A stretch of DNA of 55,772 bases, taken from Bacteroidota bacterium (lineage in GTDB: Bacteria > Bacteroidota > Ignavibacteria > UBA10030 > BY39). The translations under genes and the position numbers were made by a program. Of the stretch, positions 43,654 through 54,017 are shown in pieces. How positions within the stretch are numbered: position 1 is the stretch's first letter; every line of letters begins with the position of its first letter. The DNA is taken from NCBI GenBank assembly GCA_030682385.1, contig JAUXOG010000077.1:1-55772 (forward strand), in the 5' to 3' direction. The notes beneath the pieces were generated by a model, which was not told where the DNA came from, made no database searches, and saw only the letters and a list, made by a program, of their open reading frames with translations.

Positions 43654-44919
43654 TCAAACAACAATAATTTTTATTTTTTGTACTCGGTTGTGTTTAACTT
43701 CTTCAACTTGAAAAACAAAACCCATATATACAAACTTATCATTACGTTTTGGGACTCTACCCGCAAGATGAAGTACTAATCCTCCCACCGTCGTATATTC
43801 AGCATTTTCATCAATAATCTTGATGTTTAATCTCTTTTCGACATCCTTCAATAGAACCGTTCCTTCAACAAGACAAGTTTTACTATCAATAATTTTAATT
43901 AGTTTAGATTCGGTAGTGAGAAGAGAATCTCCCGAAATGCAATTTAGTATTTCTTGTAATGTAACCATACCGACAGTTCCCCCATGCTCATCAACTACGA
44001 TTGCCACATTAATTTTTGTGGATTGAAATTCTTTGAGTAACTCGATTACATTTTTTGTTTCCGGGATATAAAGTGGCTTTCTCAGCAGCGGAAGTATATA
44101 CTCGGTATCGAATTCGGGTATAGTTCGTTCAACTTTTAATATATCTTTTGAATAGATAACTCCCACAATATCATCTATGCTGGTTTTATACACTGGAATG
44201 TATAAGCTGTTTGCAATCCGGATTACCTCTTTTAGTTTACTGAGAGTGGCGTGGATACCGATGGAAACTACATTCATTCTCGGTACTAATATATCTTTTG
44301 CATTAAGAAAAGATAGTTCACCTATTCGGTGAAATAATTGTTTTATCGGTTCATCGATTTCACCTTGTTGATTCACAATCTCAGTTAGCTGTTTCAAGTC
44401 ATCTTCAGTTATAACCCGACTTTTTCTTTGATAATTTAGAAATGATTTAATATGCTGCATTAAATATTCAAAGATTTTTGAAAAGGGGGAAAGTATAAAA
44501 GTAAAAAAGGAAATTGGGATTGCCGCAAACCTAGCATATTGTAGTGTATATTTTCTGGCAATTACTTTAGGAGTTATTTCTCCGAAAATTAAGATAACGA
44601 GCGTTACAAAAACAATTTCAATCAGAAGCACAATTATTTTATCGGATTGAAAGTATTGTATTATTTGGATTGTTAAGATTGCTGCCACCACTGCAGCAGA
44701 TACATTCACTAAAGTATTACAAATCAAGATTGTGATAAGCAGCTGCGAAGGGTTTTTTAGTAAATTTAGAAGACGACGATTTATAAAATTTTTGGGAGCG
44801 ATATTTACGATATCTTTATTTTTTAAAGAAAATAAAGCTACCTCGCTCCCCGAAAAAAAAGAGGATGCGATAATTAGAAGAAAGAATAGAATGCCGTATG
44901 TTACAATTTCAAGAAACAA
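43654..44919 (-). CDS. CNNM/CorC (hemolysin C-like) transporter-associated protein
   Basis: 421-residue inner-membrane protein: DUF21/CNNM transmembrane domain (about 1-150, with SSFFSGSEVALFSLK), a CBS-pair module (about 200-320, including AIVVDEHGGTVGMVTLQEIL) and a C-terminal CorC/HlyC domain. Family members are linked to magnesium/cobalt efflux. The start must be TTG at 44919, 6 bp after the ssb stop, because the frame is closed directly upstream and there is no nearby ATG. Confidence 0.9.
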   Translation of the reverse strand: MFLEIVTYGILFFLLIIASSFFSGSEVALFSLKNKDIVNIAPKNFINRRLLNLLKNPSQLLITILICNTLVNVSAAVVAAILTIQIIQYFQSDKIIVLLIEIVFVTLVILIFGEITPKVIARKYTLQYARFAAIPISFFTFILSPFSKIFEYLMQHIKSFLNYQRKSRVITEDDLKQLTEIVNQQGEIDEPIKQLFHRIGELSFLNAKDILVPRMNVVSIGIHATLSKLKEVIRIANSLYIPVYKTSIDDIVGVIYSKDILKVERTIPEFDTEYILPLLRKPLYIPETKNVIELLKEFQSTKINVAIVVDEHGGTVGMVTLQEILNCISGDSLLTTESKLIKIIDSKTCLVEGTVLLKDVEKRLNIKIIDENAEYTTVGGLVLHLAGRVPKRNDKFVYMGFVFQVEEVKHNRVQKIKIIVV

Positions 44920-44925
44920 ATATTA

Positions 44926-45351
44926 TCAGAATGGCAAATCATCATCTTGTTGACCCGATGGAGGTACAATACCGGTTTCTTCTTTTGATTCAGTTGTAGA
45001 AGTCGAGGTTCCCCTTCCCCCGCCAAGCATAATCAAATTATCGGCATAAATTTCTGTAACATATTTCTTTTTTCCATCTTTATCATCATAACTGCGTGTT
45101 CGTATATTTCCTTCAATATATACCTTTTGTCCTTTTTTTAGCCATTCTCCACAAACTTCAGCTAATTTATTCCACGCTATGATATTATGCCATTCGGTTC
45201 TTTCTTGCACTGCCCCTTCAGTATTTTTCCAACTGTCTGTTGTAGCAATGGAAAATGAAGCAACGGCAGTTCCGTTTGCTGTGTATCGTAGCTCAGGATC
45301 TTTTCCAAGATTTCCGATGAGCATTACTTTATTTAAACTTTTTGATGCCAT
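44926..45351 (-). CDS. ssb: single-stranded DNA-binding protein
   Basis: 141-residue OB-fold protein coating ssDNA: NKVMLIGNLGKDPELRYTANGTAVASFSIAT at the N-terminus, WHNIIAWNKLAEVC, a G/S/T-rich linker, and the acidic C-terminal tip D-D-D-L-P-F that recruits partner proteins. Normal length. Situated between NHL propeller and CNNM genes. Confidence 0.96.
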   Translation of the reverse strand: MASKSLNKVMLIGNLGKDPELRYTANGTAVASFSIATTDSWKNTEGAVQERTEWHNIIAWNKLAEVCGEWLKKGQKVYIEGNIRTRSYDDKDGKKKYVTEIYADNLIMLGGGRGTSTSTTESKEETGIVPPSGQQDDDLPF

Positions 45352-45375
45352 AATTTTTCTCTCTGTTTGTTAATG

Positions 45376-46248
45376 TTATTTGGATAAAAATAAATTTGTC
45401 GGACAGACCAATATCATTTTATTAGTTAATAAATGCAGTCTATTTTGAAATATTTTCACATCGGCAATTCGATTTGATGATAGTAATTGAAAATATTCTG
45501 CAATATTAATTTTGTTCAGCTGTTCGCCCATGTGATTTATTATAATCATTTCGTCGCCTATAACAATATAAATTTCTTTTTCGGATAAACAAAAAGCACG
45601 AACCGATTGGGGAGGTTCCAACTGAAGTGAGTGTAAAAATGTACCCCAACTATCATAAACGGATATTTTATTCGATTCTAAAACATACAATTTATCGTCG
45701 TTCGTTATAGCAATTTGAATGGGATGGGGTACTAACCGATAATCCCCGATTATCCTAACATCTTTAATCTGAAGCCCGTCGAAAGTAATTTTCATAATAT
45801 TCTTATTTTCAGAATCGTAAAAATATAGATTCGAAAACCTATCGACAGCTAAAAAAGAAGGCCGCCCAAAGTGAATATTAGTGGATTGAAAAGACTCGCC
45901 GGATAATGAACTGATAAATTCTAAATTACGATTAAATCTTTGGATGCGATTATTGTAATAATCAGAGACGAATATATTCAATCCATAAGAAGCATCAACT
46001 GCCACTGGTGTATCGAAATTTAACTGTCCCCAACCAATGCCTCCTATTTCTTTTTGAAATTGATTTTGTGAATTAAATTTAAAAAGTTTATGGTTTTCTT
46101 TATCAAGAATATAAGTATTACCTTCGTAATCCAAAGAAAATACTGACGATTCAGAGACCAATGTATCTATCTGAAAATATGAATAACTAGAATCCTGGAT
46201 GTACGAAAATGGATACAAGAAAGATAATAAAATAGAATAGAATATCAT
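45376..46248 (-). CDS. NHL-repeat beta-propeller protein, exported
   Basis: 290-residue protein with a short signal-peptide-like N-terminus (FYSILLSFLYPFSYI) and about six NHL blades, for example GIGWGQLNFDTPVAVDASYG and NIFVSDYYNNRIQRFNRNLE. NHL propellers bind partners or ligands; no enzyme residues noted. ATG 46248 is chosen; the longer TTG-initiated frame from 46287 runs through a terminator. Confidence 0.82.
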   Translation of the reverse strand: MIFYSILLSFLYPFSYIQDSSYSYFQIDTLVSESSVFSLDYEGNTYILDKENHKLFKFNSQNQFQKEIGGIGWGQLNFDTPVAVDASYGLNIFVSDYYNNRIQRFNRNLEFISSLSGESFQSTNIHFGRPSFLAVDRFSNLYFYDSENKNIMKITFDGLQIKDVRIIGDYRLVPHPIQIAITNDDKLYVLESNKISVYDSWGTFLHSLQLEPPQSVRAFCLSEKEIYIVIGDEMIIINHMGEQLNKINIAEYFQLLSSNRIADVKIFQNRLHLLTNKMILVCPTNLFLSK

Positions 46249-46273
46249 TTCGTCAATCTGTGTAAAATATAAA

Positions 46274-46301
46274 AGGGTTGTTCTCAAAAAAGAACAACCC
46301 T
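46274..46301 (-). terminator. Rho-independent terminator
   Basis: 11-bp stem AGGGTTGTTCT / AGAACAACCCT with a 6-base loop; on the minus strand followed by TTTTATATTTT. It ends the TonB receptor-to-PorV-like run. Confidence 0.9.
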
Positions 46302-46320
46302 ACTACCTTAAATTACTAAA

Positions 46321-47361
46321 TTAAAAACCTATCATCACAGAAAACCATTGATTACCGGAAAAGAAAGTAGTAGAACGATATGCATAATCTACAGACATTT
46401 CAACTCCACTAATAGTATATCGAACACCGGCACCAAAGGTGGGTCCAAAAATATTTTCAAATTCCGAGGGAACACCTTGAGCATAGGAATAACCACCTCT
46501 TATAAAAAATAAATTATTATAAGCATATTCAACACCAAAGCGATACTCATCATTTGAATAGTTATTGTTTATAAAAGTAGTGCTCATCTCTACTAAGTGT
46601 TCTGCCATTAGTGGATATTTGTACGCAAGACCTAATTCTAAAGTTGTAGGCATACCGAATCCGGCAGTTCTAAGTCGCATTGGTTGAGTCGGAAATCCGG
46701 TGTTCTGATTTGGGTCATCAACAAATCTGTCAAAATCTGAACCATCAAAACTAATTTCTGATCCCAAGTTTTTGAGTGCCACGCCGAAGTTGAATCCTGT
46801 TTCACCAGCTTTGTATTGTAATCCTAGATCGAATGCAAACGCTGTTGCTGATACGCGGGTAATAGATTCATGAACCATCTTGATATTTGTTCCAAAATGA
46901 ATTCTATCGGTCATTCTCCGAGAATAAGTTAAACCGATCGTTAGAAATGTTGGTGAGTAAGTAATACCAGTTCCTTCCGGTCTATCAATTGTAGTTTCTT
47001 CGATTTTTCCAAAAGAGAGAGTTTTTAAACTAACGCCGAGATGGCCTAAATCTTCCATATTTGCAGAAACCGCTAAATAATTAACGCCGATATCTGCAAT
47101 GTATGATAAATTCGAGAACATAACCTGAGCGCTAAGATTGCTCCTTGATAAACCAGCAGGATTCCAGTGTATTGCATCTAACCCATGGGCAGTGGCTAAA
47201 ATCGATCCACTCATCCCCACACCGGTTGACCCTACGGGAATTAGTAATTCGGTAGCTCCAGCAGTTCCGCGGCGATTAGGTGAACCTGCAAAACTATCGA
47301 ATGTGAATGATATAATAATAGCTACAACTAATATTATGTTTAATAATTTCAATCTTTTCAT
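46321..47361 (-). CDS. PorV/UPF0164-like outer-membrane barrel protein (third copy)
   Basis: 346-residue predicted barrel with signal peptide ending DSFAG, then RGTAGATELLIPVGSTGVGMSGS and the family HWNPAGLSR motif. Strands alternate to a C-terminal FSVMIGF ending in Phe. It is more divergent than the two copies at 6377-8224. It lies 24 bp downstream of the 1160-residue secreted protein, suggesting it helps export or anchor that protein. Confidence 0.85.
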   Translation of the reverse strand: MKRLKLLNIILVVAIIISFTFDSFAGSPNRRGTAGATELLIPVGSTGVGMSGSILATAHGLDAIHWNPAGLSRSNLSAQVMFSNLSYIADIGVNYLAVSANMEDLGHLGVSLKTLSFGKIEETTIDRPEGTGITYSPTFLTIGLTYSRRMTDRIHFGTNIKMVHESITRVSATAFAFDLGLQYKAGETGFNFGVALKNLGSEISFDGSDFDRFVDDPNQNTGFPTQPMRLRTAGFGMPTTLELGLAYKYPLMAEHLVEMSTTFINNNYSNDEYRFGVEYAYNNLFFIRGGYSYAQGVPSEFENIFGPTFGAGVRYTISGVEMSVDYAYRSTTFFSGNQWFSVMIGF

Positions 47362-47385
47362 GACTTTTTTCCTTATACTTTCATT

Positions 47386-50300
47386 TTAGAATGTGTCAAG
47401 TCGTTCTTCTTGTATGAATATAGCAAACTTCAACACCTTTTCACCGATTTTCACTTCCCTCCCATGCTCGTCAAGTCCGTATCCATCAATATGAGCAATG
47501 TACATTCCACTTGCTACAGGAATATTTGCGTGATTTTTGAGATTCCAACGTGTAGAGCTGTTATCCATTTGTCCTTGGTAGTCGTGATTTACAACTGCTA
47601 CCATATCGCCCGCTAAATTAAAGATTCTAATTTTGCATTGAGTTGGTAAATTAGTAAATGTTACATAATTATCAAATGGATCAGCCTGCAATTGATGCGA
47701 CGCATAGTACGGATTTGGAACAATTTTAATTTTGCGCATCTCGTCACGCTGTTTCGCGATTTCTGAAAAGCCTACTTGTGGAGCTTTAACTTCGAACTCA
47801 AAAACTTTGTCTGTATTTAAAGCATAGTTAGGCCGGATGGCGATAACATCTCCATCAGCAAAATTTGATTGTTCATTTACTTTGCGCATTACTATAATGT
47901 ACATTAAAGGCAAATTTTTAAACTCGAAATCTTTGTAATCTCTATCTTTTTTAGTGTACTCTGGTTTCGCAGTATCTGAGTAAGAAGAGCGGAATACCAA
48001 AATTACTTCATCACCTTCAGAATGATTTTCACCGGTATAGGGAGAAGGAGCCCATCTCGCGTCAATTTTACCCCTGTTAACGTGAACTATGCTATCTCTA
48101 CCAAAAATATCCTTTCGTATTACGCGCATTGAGTCATTTCGTTCTACTATTGCAACATCCAATTGTCGTGGTTTCCCATCTCCATATAACGAATCAACTT
48201 CCCATACTGTAAATGGTACAACATAACCACTGTCCTGAATACCCATTCTGTATTGTTGGAAATCTTGATATAAATAGCCGAATCCCGTATAATCTACTAA
48301 ATATGGTATAAATTCTGAATGAATCGGGCCTCTTATCGGCCTAATCTCAAAACCAGTGACATATCTATATGCTTTTTGTGTATTTGTTTTTGAAAAACGA
48401 ATTTCAACACGCCGTAAGCTATCCGGGCGTAAACCTGTAATTGCGTTTGTGTATCTACTCATTTTTGGATATGAAACAACACCAGTTACAGGTATTCGTC
48501 GAGTTGGTGTAATTTGTATTGAAGCTAATGTATCATCCATCGGGAGTCCTCTCAAACCTGTAAACCAACGTTTACCTTTGTACGAAAAGCCAGATGGTAC
48601 CTGAAAACGCCGCCTGACTCCGATAGGCAGGTTTTGTACAACAGGCATAACATTAGATACTATCGGATAATCAGCATCTCCCTTAAAATTATTATAATTT
48701 GCAATTACAGTATCAACTACTTCATTATTTGAATTCAATTCAAGTAGTGACCAAGAAGTTACATTTAATGTATTTGATGGGTCATTACCTTGTAATGTAA
48801 TTCGATACTTCTTATTTTCAGTTCGCCACGGATCAACAACTTTCACTTGAACTGCATCGTCATAATTTTTAAGAGATTTCCACTTATCATGAGGAATAAC
48901 AGAACCATAATCGTTACCACTTGGAAACTCAGTCCCGAGAACCGGATTTTTGGGAATAATTGTAACTACATTTTTCGGTGATTCTAATATTATCAATCCG
49001 CTTAAGTCTTTAATTCTTGCTGAATCTGAAGGGTTATAATTAGAATCAACTGCAGAGGCAGTAATGATGAAGTGATAAGGTCTTCCCGGTATAAATGGTT
49101 TCGAATTGATTCGATCCTCTGTTAAAACGAGTTGATCTATTATACCTTCAAAATCACCTTCCCAAATAGTGGCGAGGACGGGATCGTCAACTCCTGGGAA
49201 TATAACAAAATCTTTCACTTTCGACGAATCACCTTTTTGATAGTATGTTCCAAGTTTTTCAGTACGTGCACCAGGTCTTAGAAGTGGATCGTTAGTTTGA
49301 TAAATAGTAAACGCATTAAATTTCCAGACAGTGTTAAAGAATTTTTCATCCGGGTTCCTGAAGGTTCTTGATTTTTTGTCTTTGTCCCATGATAAAATTA
49401 TTTTTCCATCAATCCAACTGTGTTCAACTTTAGGGCTCGGTGGAGCAGGAGGTAACTTAAAATTATTGTTAAATAATATTTGCGACATATCGGCATAGGT
49501 GCGTAATACGCTAATACTATTTAAGTTATTAGAGCCTCTTCCAACAATTATACCTATTACTACTTGTTGTGTATCACCAGGCATAATTGTGAAAGGACCA
49601 GCCGGTAAAGTAAATCTAACATCAGAGGGTTGCAGTAAGTCTGAGTAGGTACAACCTGTGTTTGTAACTGGGTCTCCGGCGAACATAAAATAAGTTGTAT
49701 CACCTTCACATACCCATCGTCTGCCAGTACGAGTTAGACCTTGCATAACATTGTATGAGTGTATAAAATTATCAGGATCGTACCAATCAGGATTCGTGCA
49801 GCCACCTTGTCCAGGGTTACAATAGAAATTAAAACCATTTAAATTCAAATTTTTATAACCTGGTATCAAATTCCCCGACCATTTAGCAGTATCAGTTAAA
49901 TTATCTGTTTTAAAACGAGGTCCTTGAAAATATTTATATCCAACAGCCGGAGGAGCTGTTCCATAACCCGCATCAGTATTAGTACCATTATAAACATAAC
50001 CTAAATTTCGTTTTTCTTTTGTTTTAAGATTGAAGATTGTTGTATCGACGCCTGAAGCATCATCAAAAGCATCTCCCATATCTGGATCAGACCATATTAC
50101 CAAATAAGCAGAATCCCAAGGAGCGTTACTTTTGTTAATAACTTCAAACTTCATAAATTGCATTTGACCGAACGGTCCTGCACGATTATAAGCCCAAGAT
50201 GTCTGCCGGATTTCAGCACCTAATGGTTTACTTCTTCCCCATCTCCATGTATGAAAGGCTTCATCGGCGTCATTGTAAACCGCAAACATCAACATATCCG

Positions 50301-50868
50301 GGTAAACTATTTGGTCTCCCCAGACTAATGCTGGTTTATCTACATTTGGATTATATATACCATCTTTGTCAACATCGTGAAAAGGTGCGCCGTCTTCAGC
50401 AGGCCATTCCGCATAATCGGCACTCGTGCGAGGAGAATCTTCGTTAGGACGCACCTGATAATATCGATATTTCGGGCGGGTAAAATCGTCAGCAGTACCA
50501 TCTGGTAAAATTATACCAGGACGCAACTCTGAATTAAAATGACCTACTGTTGCAACTCTGATATCCTTTTTTGTTGTGTCTTCAGGGTTAACTACTCTCG
50601 CTCCAATCCACATTGATGAAGAAAAAATAGCGTGAACTTTACTGCCTTTAGGCCACTCAAAGCCAGGACCAGTAGTTTTGTGGTCGCTATAAAACTCACC
50701 ATCATTTCGAAACCAAGCATTAATGGTATTAATATCCATAGCTTTTCGTTCGATAATCATTGGCTTGTGTGGTCCTAGAGCAGCTTTTCTAGAAGATTCA
50801 ATATCCAATGAATATCCCAATGAGAAGGACAAAGCAAATAGAAACACCAATAAAAATTTTATTTTCAT
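47386..50868 (-). CDS. 1160-residue secreted protein with C-terminal FlgD/type-IX-like domain
   Basis: Large exported protein: signal peptide of ~20 residues ending SLGYS, then a long beta-rich body with no domain I can name. Notable are repeated Asp/Gly-rich segments such as DVDKDGIYNPNVDK (EF-hand/dockerin-like Ca site) and tracts with WSDPDMGDAFDD. The last ~90 residues (from PNPYYASH to the end) form a FlgD-like domain with KIRIFNLAGDMV and SGMYIAHIDG, followed by a short tail ending LDTF. Preceded by the TonB-dependent receptor gene (26 bp) and followed by a PorV-like barrel. Function unknown; surface or outer-membrane-associated location is inferred. Confidence 0.82.
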   Translation of the reverse strand: MKIKFLLVFLFALSFSLGYSLDIESSRKAALGPHKPMIIERKAMDINTINAWFRNDGEFYSDHKTTGPGFEWPKGSKVHAIFSSSMWIGARVVNPEDTTKKDIRVATVGHFNSELRPGIILPDGTADDFTRPKYRYYQVRPNEDSPRTSADYAEWPAEDGAPFHDVDKDGIYNPNVDKPALVWGDQIVYPDMLMFAVYNDADEAFHTWRWGRSKPLGAEIRQTSWAYNRAGPFGQMQFMKFEVINKSNAPWDSAYLVIWSDPDMGDAFDDASGVDTTIFNLKTKEKRNLGYVYNGTNTDAGYGTAPPAVGYKYFQGPRFKTDNLTDTAKWSGNLIPGYKNLNLNGFNFYCNPGQGGCTNPDWYDPDNFIHSYNVMQGLTRTGRRWVCEGDTTYFMFAGDPVTNTGCTYSDLLQPSDVRFTLPAGPFTIMPGDTQQVVIGIIVGRGSNNLNSISVLRTYADMSQILFNNNFKLPPAPPSPKVEHSWIDGKIILSWDKDKKSRTFRNPDEKFFNTVWKFNAFTIYQTNDPLLRPGARTEKLGTYYQKGDSSKVKDFVIFPGVDDPVLATIWEGDFEGIIDQLVLTEDRINSKPFIPGRPYHFIITASAVDSNYNPSDSARIKDLSGLIILESPKNVVTIIPKNPVLGTEFPSGNDYGSVIPHDKWKSLKNYDDAVQVKVVDPWRTENKKYRITLQGNDPSNTLNVTSWSLLELNSNNEVVDTVIANYNNFKGDADYPIVSNVMPVVQNLPIGVRRRFQVPSGFSYKGKRWFTGLRGLPMDDTLASIQITPTRRIPVTGVVSYPKMSRYTNAITGLRPDSLRRVEIRFSKTNTQKAYRYVTGFEIRPIRGPIHSEFIPYLVDYTGFGYLYQDFQQYRMGIQDSGYVVPFTVWEVDSLYGDGKPRQLDVAIVERNDSMRVIRKDIFGRDSIVHVNRGKIDARWAPSPYTGENHSEGDEVILVFRSSYSDTAKPEYTKKDRDYKDFEFKNLPLMYIIVMRKVNEQSNFADGDVIAIRPNYALNTDKVFEFEVKAPQVGFSEIAKQRDEMRKIKIVPNPYYASHQLQADPFDNYVTFTNLPTQCKIRIFNLAGDMVAVVNHDYQGQMDNSSTRWNLKNHANIPVASGMYIAHIDGYGLDEHGREVKIGEKVLKFAIFIQEERLDTF

Positions 50869-50894
50869 AGTAATAAACTCCTTAAAAATTTTGA

Positions 50895-53800
50895 TTAAAA
50901 TTCTAAAATAAGTCCAAATCTGACTTGCCGAGGTGCACCTACATAGCCCGGTTGCATCTCGTACATATTATATATTCCGGTGAAAACAGGTACTTCATCA
51001 GCTCTATCTTGTTCGATCATTCTCTGGATTGTTGCTTTGAAATCCGGGGTTTGAGTATATCCAGTTTGATCAGGTTGACCTGAACCAGGCCATACGCTAG
51101 CAATATTTTTTCTGTCTAATAGATTCAATATTAATATATAAGTATTCAACCTCATATTGGAAACAGGTAATTCGAAAGTTTTATCAATTCGGTAATCGAA
51201 CCTAAAATTCCAATCACTGTAATTAGCGTTAATTGTTGATTGAGGTTTTATTCGCGAGTCGGTTGGTGGAATACTTGGATCATTTAGTGTATAGGGCCTA
51301 CCGCTGTTACTTCTGAATAATAAATTCATACCGAGTTGATTTAAAAATACATTATCCATTTTTCCGAAACGGTAATCTAATGTCGCAGCAATTGTGTGAC
51401 GCTGATCGAAATCGAGTGGGGATTCAAATTTTGGAGCTCTTGCATTCAACCAAAGAATTGTGCCTAACGTGCCGGGATCGGAACCTGTACCTGTTGCATA
51501 CGACAATGTATAGTTTACAGAAGCAGCTAAATTATTCCAACGCCTTGAATCAAATGAAAGATCAAATCCGCGTACAGTCGAGTAATCACCATTTTGAAGA
51601 GTTGAGAAGGTCGTATTGTTCCAACGTGATTCAATGACACCTAATTGAATAAGTCCAGTAATTTCTTTATAGTAAGCTGTAACATTTAAGCTTGCTACTT
51701 CACCTAATTGCTGACGAATACCTAATTCGTATTGAGTAGTTTTTTGAGGTCGTAATCGCGGATTATTTATTGAAAAATAGCCGGGGGCTAAATACCATTC
51801 GCGCAACCTGTCAGAACTCATGTAAAGGTTCGAAAGTGGGGGCATCTGTGCGAATGTCCCATATTGCGCAAAAAATACCATTCTTTCAGAAACGGGGAAA
51901 GAGAAGCCTAACCTTGGGCTGAATATCAGGAATGGCTTTGATTCTTCAAAACTGTCGTCCTCAATTTTGTTTGGATTTCCCCAACCATCTGCTGGAACTG
52001 ATTTATTTGGAAACAATCGCTTAAAGTTTTCTGGTGATCCATATTGTGTAGTATTTTTACTATTAGCAACATCGTATAAATCTTTTAATACATCCGTGTT
52101 AGAATCCCAATAATCAAATCTGAGTCCGGCATTTACAATAAAATCTTGGTATTCCATTTTATCTTGTAAATACAAGGCGGCAAAGACAGGTTCTTTGGGA
52201 CCTTCACTCCGTTCACTCTTATTGTAGCCATCATAATCAACTTCCCGACCGAAATAATCATAACCATAAGTATTGATACCTCGTGATGCATATTCTTTAA
52301 GGACGTAAGATTTTTGTGCTTCTGTTAATTGATCATACAACCCATTCCGTAACGTATCAATTATACCCGGTCGCAATAAAGCTAAACTAAGAGGCCCTAT
52401 TGCATAAGCGCGCAATTGATGGATTTTATACTCACCACCTAATTTAATTTCGTGTTCACCCAATTGATGAGTTACGTTTGCGTTAAATTGCCAAAATGTT
52501 GTTTTATTAAATCCATATCCATTATACACCCGACCTGGATAAGCAAACATCCCTAAATATATATCCATTGGAATTCTTGATGCTCTCAACTGGCTGGGAT
52601 CTACCCCCGGAGGAAAGTAATTGAAGAAGAGGGGATTTTTTGCAGGGTCTCCGTAATCAAATACTCTATTTTCATGGACAGGATCCATGTAATCAGAATA
52701 AGTATAGAAATAACTTCCTTGAACTTCCGCAAATGTCTTAGGTTGCGGTGCCCAGGTAACTCGTAAAGTATATTGGTCGTTGACTGAATTTGTCATTGGA
52801 TTGTGGAACGCATTCATCAAAGTATAGCTGAACACCCTTGAACGAGCCCACGTTCTCGAGGATATACCACCCAAATTAATACGGAAGTCTCCTAAATTAG
52901 CAGTTAGTTTTTCGTTCCAAGCAAGACGGAGCGAAGCACCATCGGGCATTTGACCAGGTCGTGCTAAATTCCAATTCGGTTGATCTAATAATAATTCTTT
53001 TGCTCGTTTATCAATTTCTTCACTCGGCAGTTTGGGTAGTCTTTGAAGACCTTCTTGAATATAATTTACTGTTACTTCCTTAAATTTGGGCCAAATACTG
53101 TTAGAAAGGTCACTTAGTCTTTCAGAGTTAAAACTTGGATTTGGATCCCTGTTAAATGTATATTCAAATGAACCAAAAAATTGTAAAATATTTTTATTAG
53201 AGGGAATAACCGGTCCGCCAAATGCTAAATTATACAATTGGTATCCATTGTTTCGCCACCCTTGTACTCCATCGCCCAGAAATCCGTCTGTTACATATTC
53301 GAAACTACCGAAATAATTTGGTTTTCCAGATTTAGTAGAGACGTTAACAATACCACTCATTACGTTTCCATATTCGGCACTGTAACCACCGGTCATCACT
53401 ATCATTTCTTGAATTGCTCTTTGACTGACAAAAGCAGTTGAGCCACCTGTTAAAGGATTATTCGTCCAAACACCATCAACAATGTAACCGGTTTCTTCGG
53501 AACGTCCGCCACGGATATTAAGTTCGCCGCCTCTTTCACCCTGAACAACACCTGCCGTAGTGGCTGCCATTTCCCTAATACCACGTACCGGCATTAATTG
53601 AATTTGCTCTGAGGTTACAACACGAACAGTCCCAGTCTGGTCTTTGGGTATTATGGGCCGCTCCGCTGAAATCACAACTTCCTTGAGTTCCACAGCTTCG
53701 GAACTCATTTCAATGTTTTGAGTCGTCGTAAAACTTACCATCGATTTCAAATTTTTCACTGTAACTTCCCGGTAACCTACATATCGTACAATTAAATTAT

Positions 53801-54017
53801 AAGTACCGACAGGCACATTTAACATTACGTAATTTCCATCTACATCGGTAACAGTTCCAAGCGTTGTGCCTTCGAGCATAACGTTAACACCGATGAGAAC
53901 TTCGCGCGACTCTTTATCTATAATTTTACCATTTATCTTACCTGTTGTTTGAGCAAAACTTATGGATACAACTACAAAGAGCAAAATAAAAAGAAATAGT
54001 AACTTTTTAATAATCAT
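50895..54017 (-). CDS. TonB-dependent outer-membrane receptor
   Basis: 1040-residue receptor for active import across the outer membrane. Signal peptide (about 1-22), carboxypeptidase-regulatory-like domain (about 27-110, with GKIIDKESREVLIGVNVMLE), plug domain (GGELNIRGGRSEETGYIVDG, about 165-184) and a 22-stranded barrel ending RFGLILEF. It resembles the Chlorobi/Ignavibacteria receptor group with the regulatory domain but no SusD partner gene is present. The ligand is unknown. It has a strong promoter, a leader of about 140 bases and an AGGAGGAG Shine-Dalgarno. Confidence 0.92.
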   Translation of the reverse strand: MIIKKLLFLFILLFVVVSISFAQTTGKINGKIIDKESREVLIGVNVMLEGTTLGTVTDVDGNYVMLNVPVGTYNLIVRYVGYREVTVKNLKSMVSFTTTQNIEMSSEAVELKEVVISAERPIIPKDQTGTVRVVTSEQIQLMPVRGIREMAATTAGVVQGERGGELNIRGGRSEETGYIVDGVWTNNPLTGGSTAFVSQRAIQEMIVMTGGYSAEYGNVMSGIVNVSTKSGKPNYFGSFEYVTDGFLGDGVQGWRNNGYQLYNLAFGGPVIPSNKNILQFFGSFEYTFNRDPNPSFNSERLSDLSNSIWPKFKEVTVNYIQEGLQRLPKLPSEEIDKRAKELLLDQPNWNLARPGQMPDGASLRLAWNEKLTANLGDFRINLGGISSRTWARSRVFSYTLMNAFHNPMTNSVNDQYTLRVTWAPQPKTFAEVQGSYFYTYSDYMDPVHENRVFDYGDPAKNPLFFNYFPPGVDPSQLRASRIPMDIYLGMFAYPGRVYNGYGFNKTTFWQFNANVTHQLGEHEIKLGGEYKIHQLRAYAIGPLSLALLRPGIIDTLRNGLYDQLTEAQKSYVLKEYASRGINTYGYDYFGREVDYDGYNKSERSEGPKEPVFAALYLQDKMEYQDFIVNAGLRFDYWDSNTDVLKDLYDVANSKNTTQYGSPENFKRLFPNKSVPADGWGNPNKIEDDSFEESKPFLIFSPRLGFSFPVSERMVFFAQYGTFAQMPPLSNLYMSSDRLREWYLAPGYFSINNPRLRPQKTTQYELGIRQQLGEVASLNVTAYYKEITGLIQLGVIESRWNNTTFSTLQNGDYSTVRGFDLSFDSRRWNNLAASVNYTLSYATGTGSDPGTLGTILWLNARAPKFESPLDFDQRHTIAATLDYRFGKMDNVFLNQLGMNLLFRSNSGRPYTLNDPSIPPTDSRIKPQSTINANYSDWNFRFDYRIDKTFELPVSNMRLNTYILILNLLDRKNIASVWPGSGQPDQTGYTQTPDFKATIQRMIEQDRADEVPVFTGIYNMYEMQPGYVGAPRQVRFGLILEF

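Noticed and set aside
46249-46287. Longer NHL protein from a TTG start
   Set aside because: It would begin inside a perfect 11-bp terminator stem.
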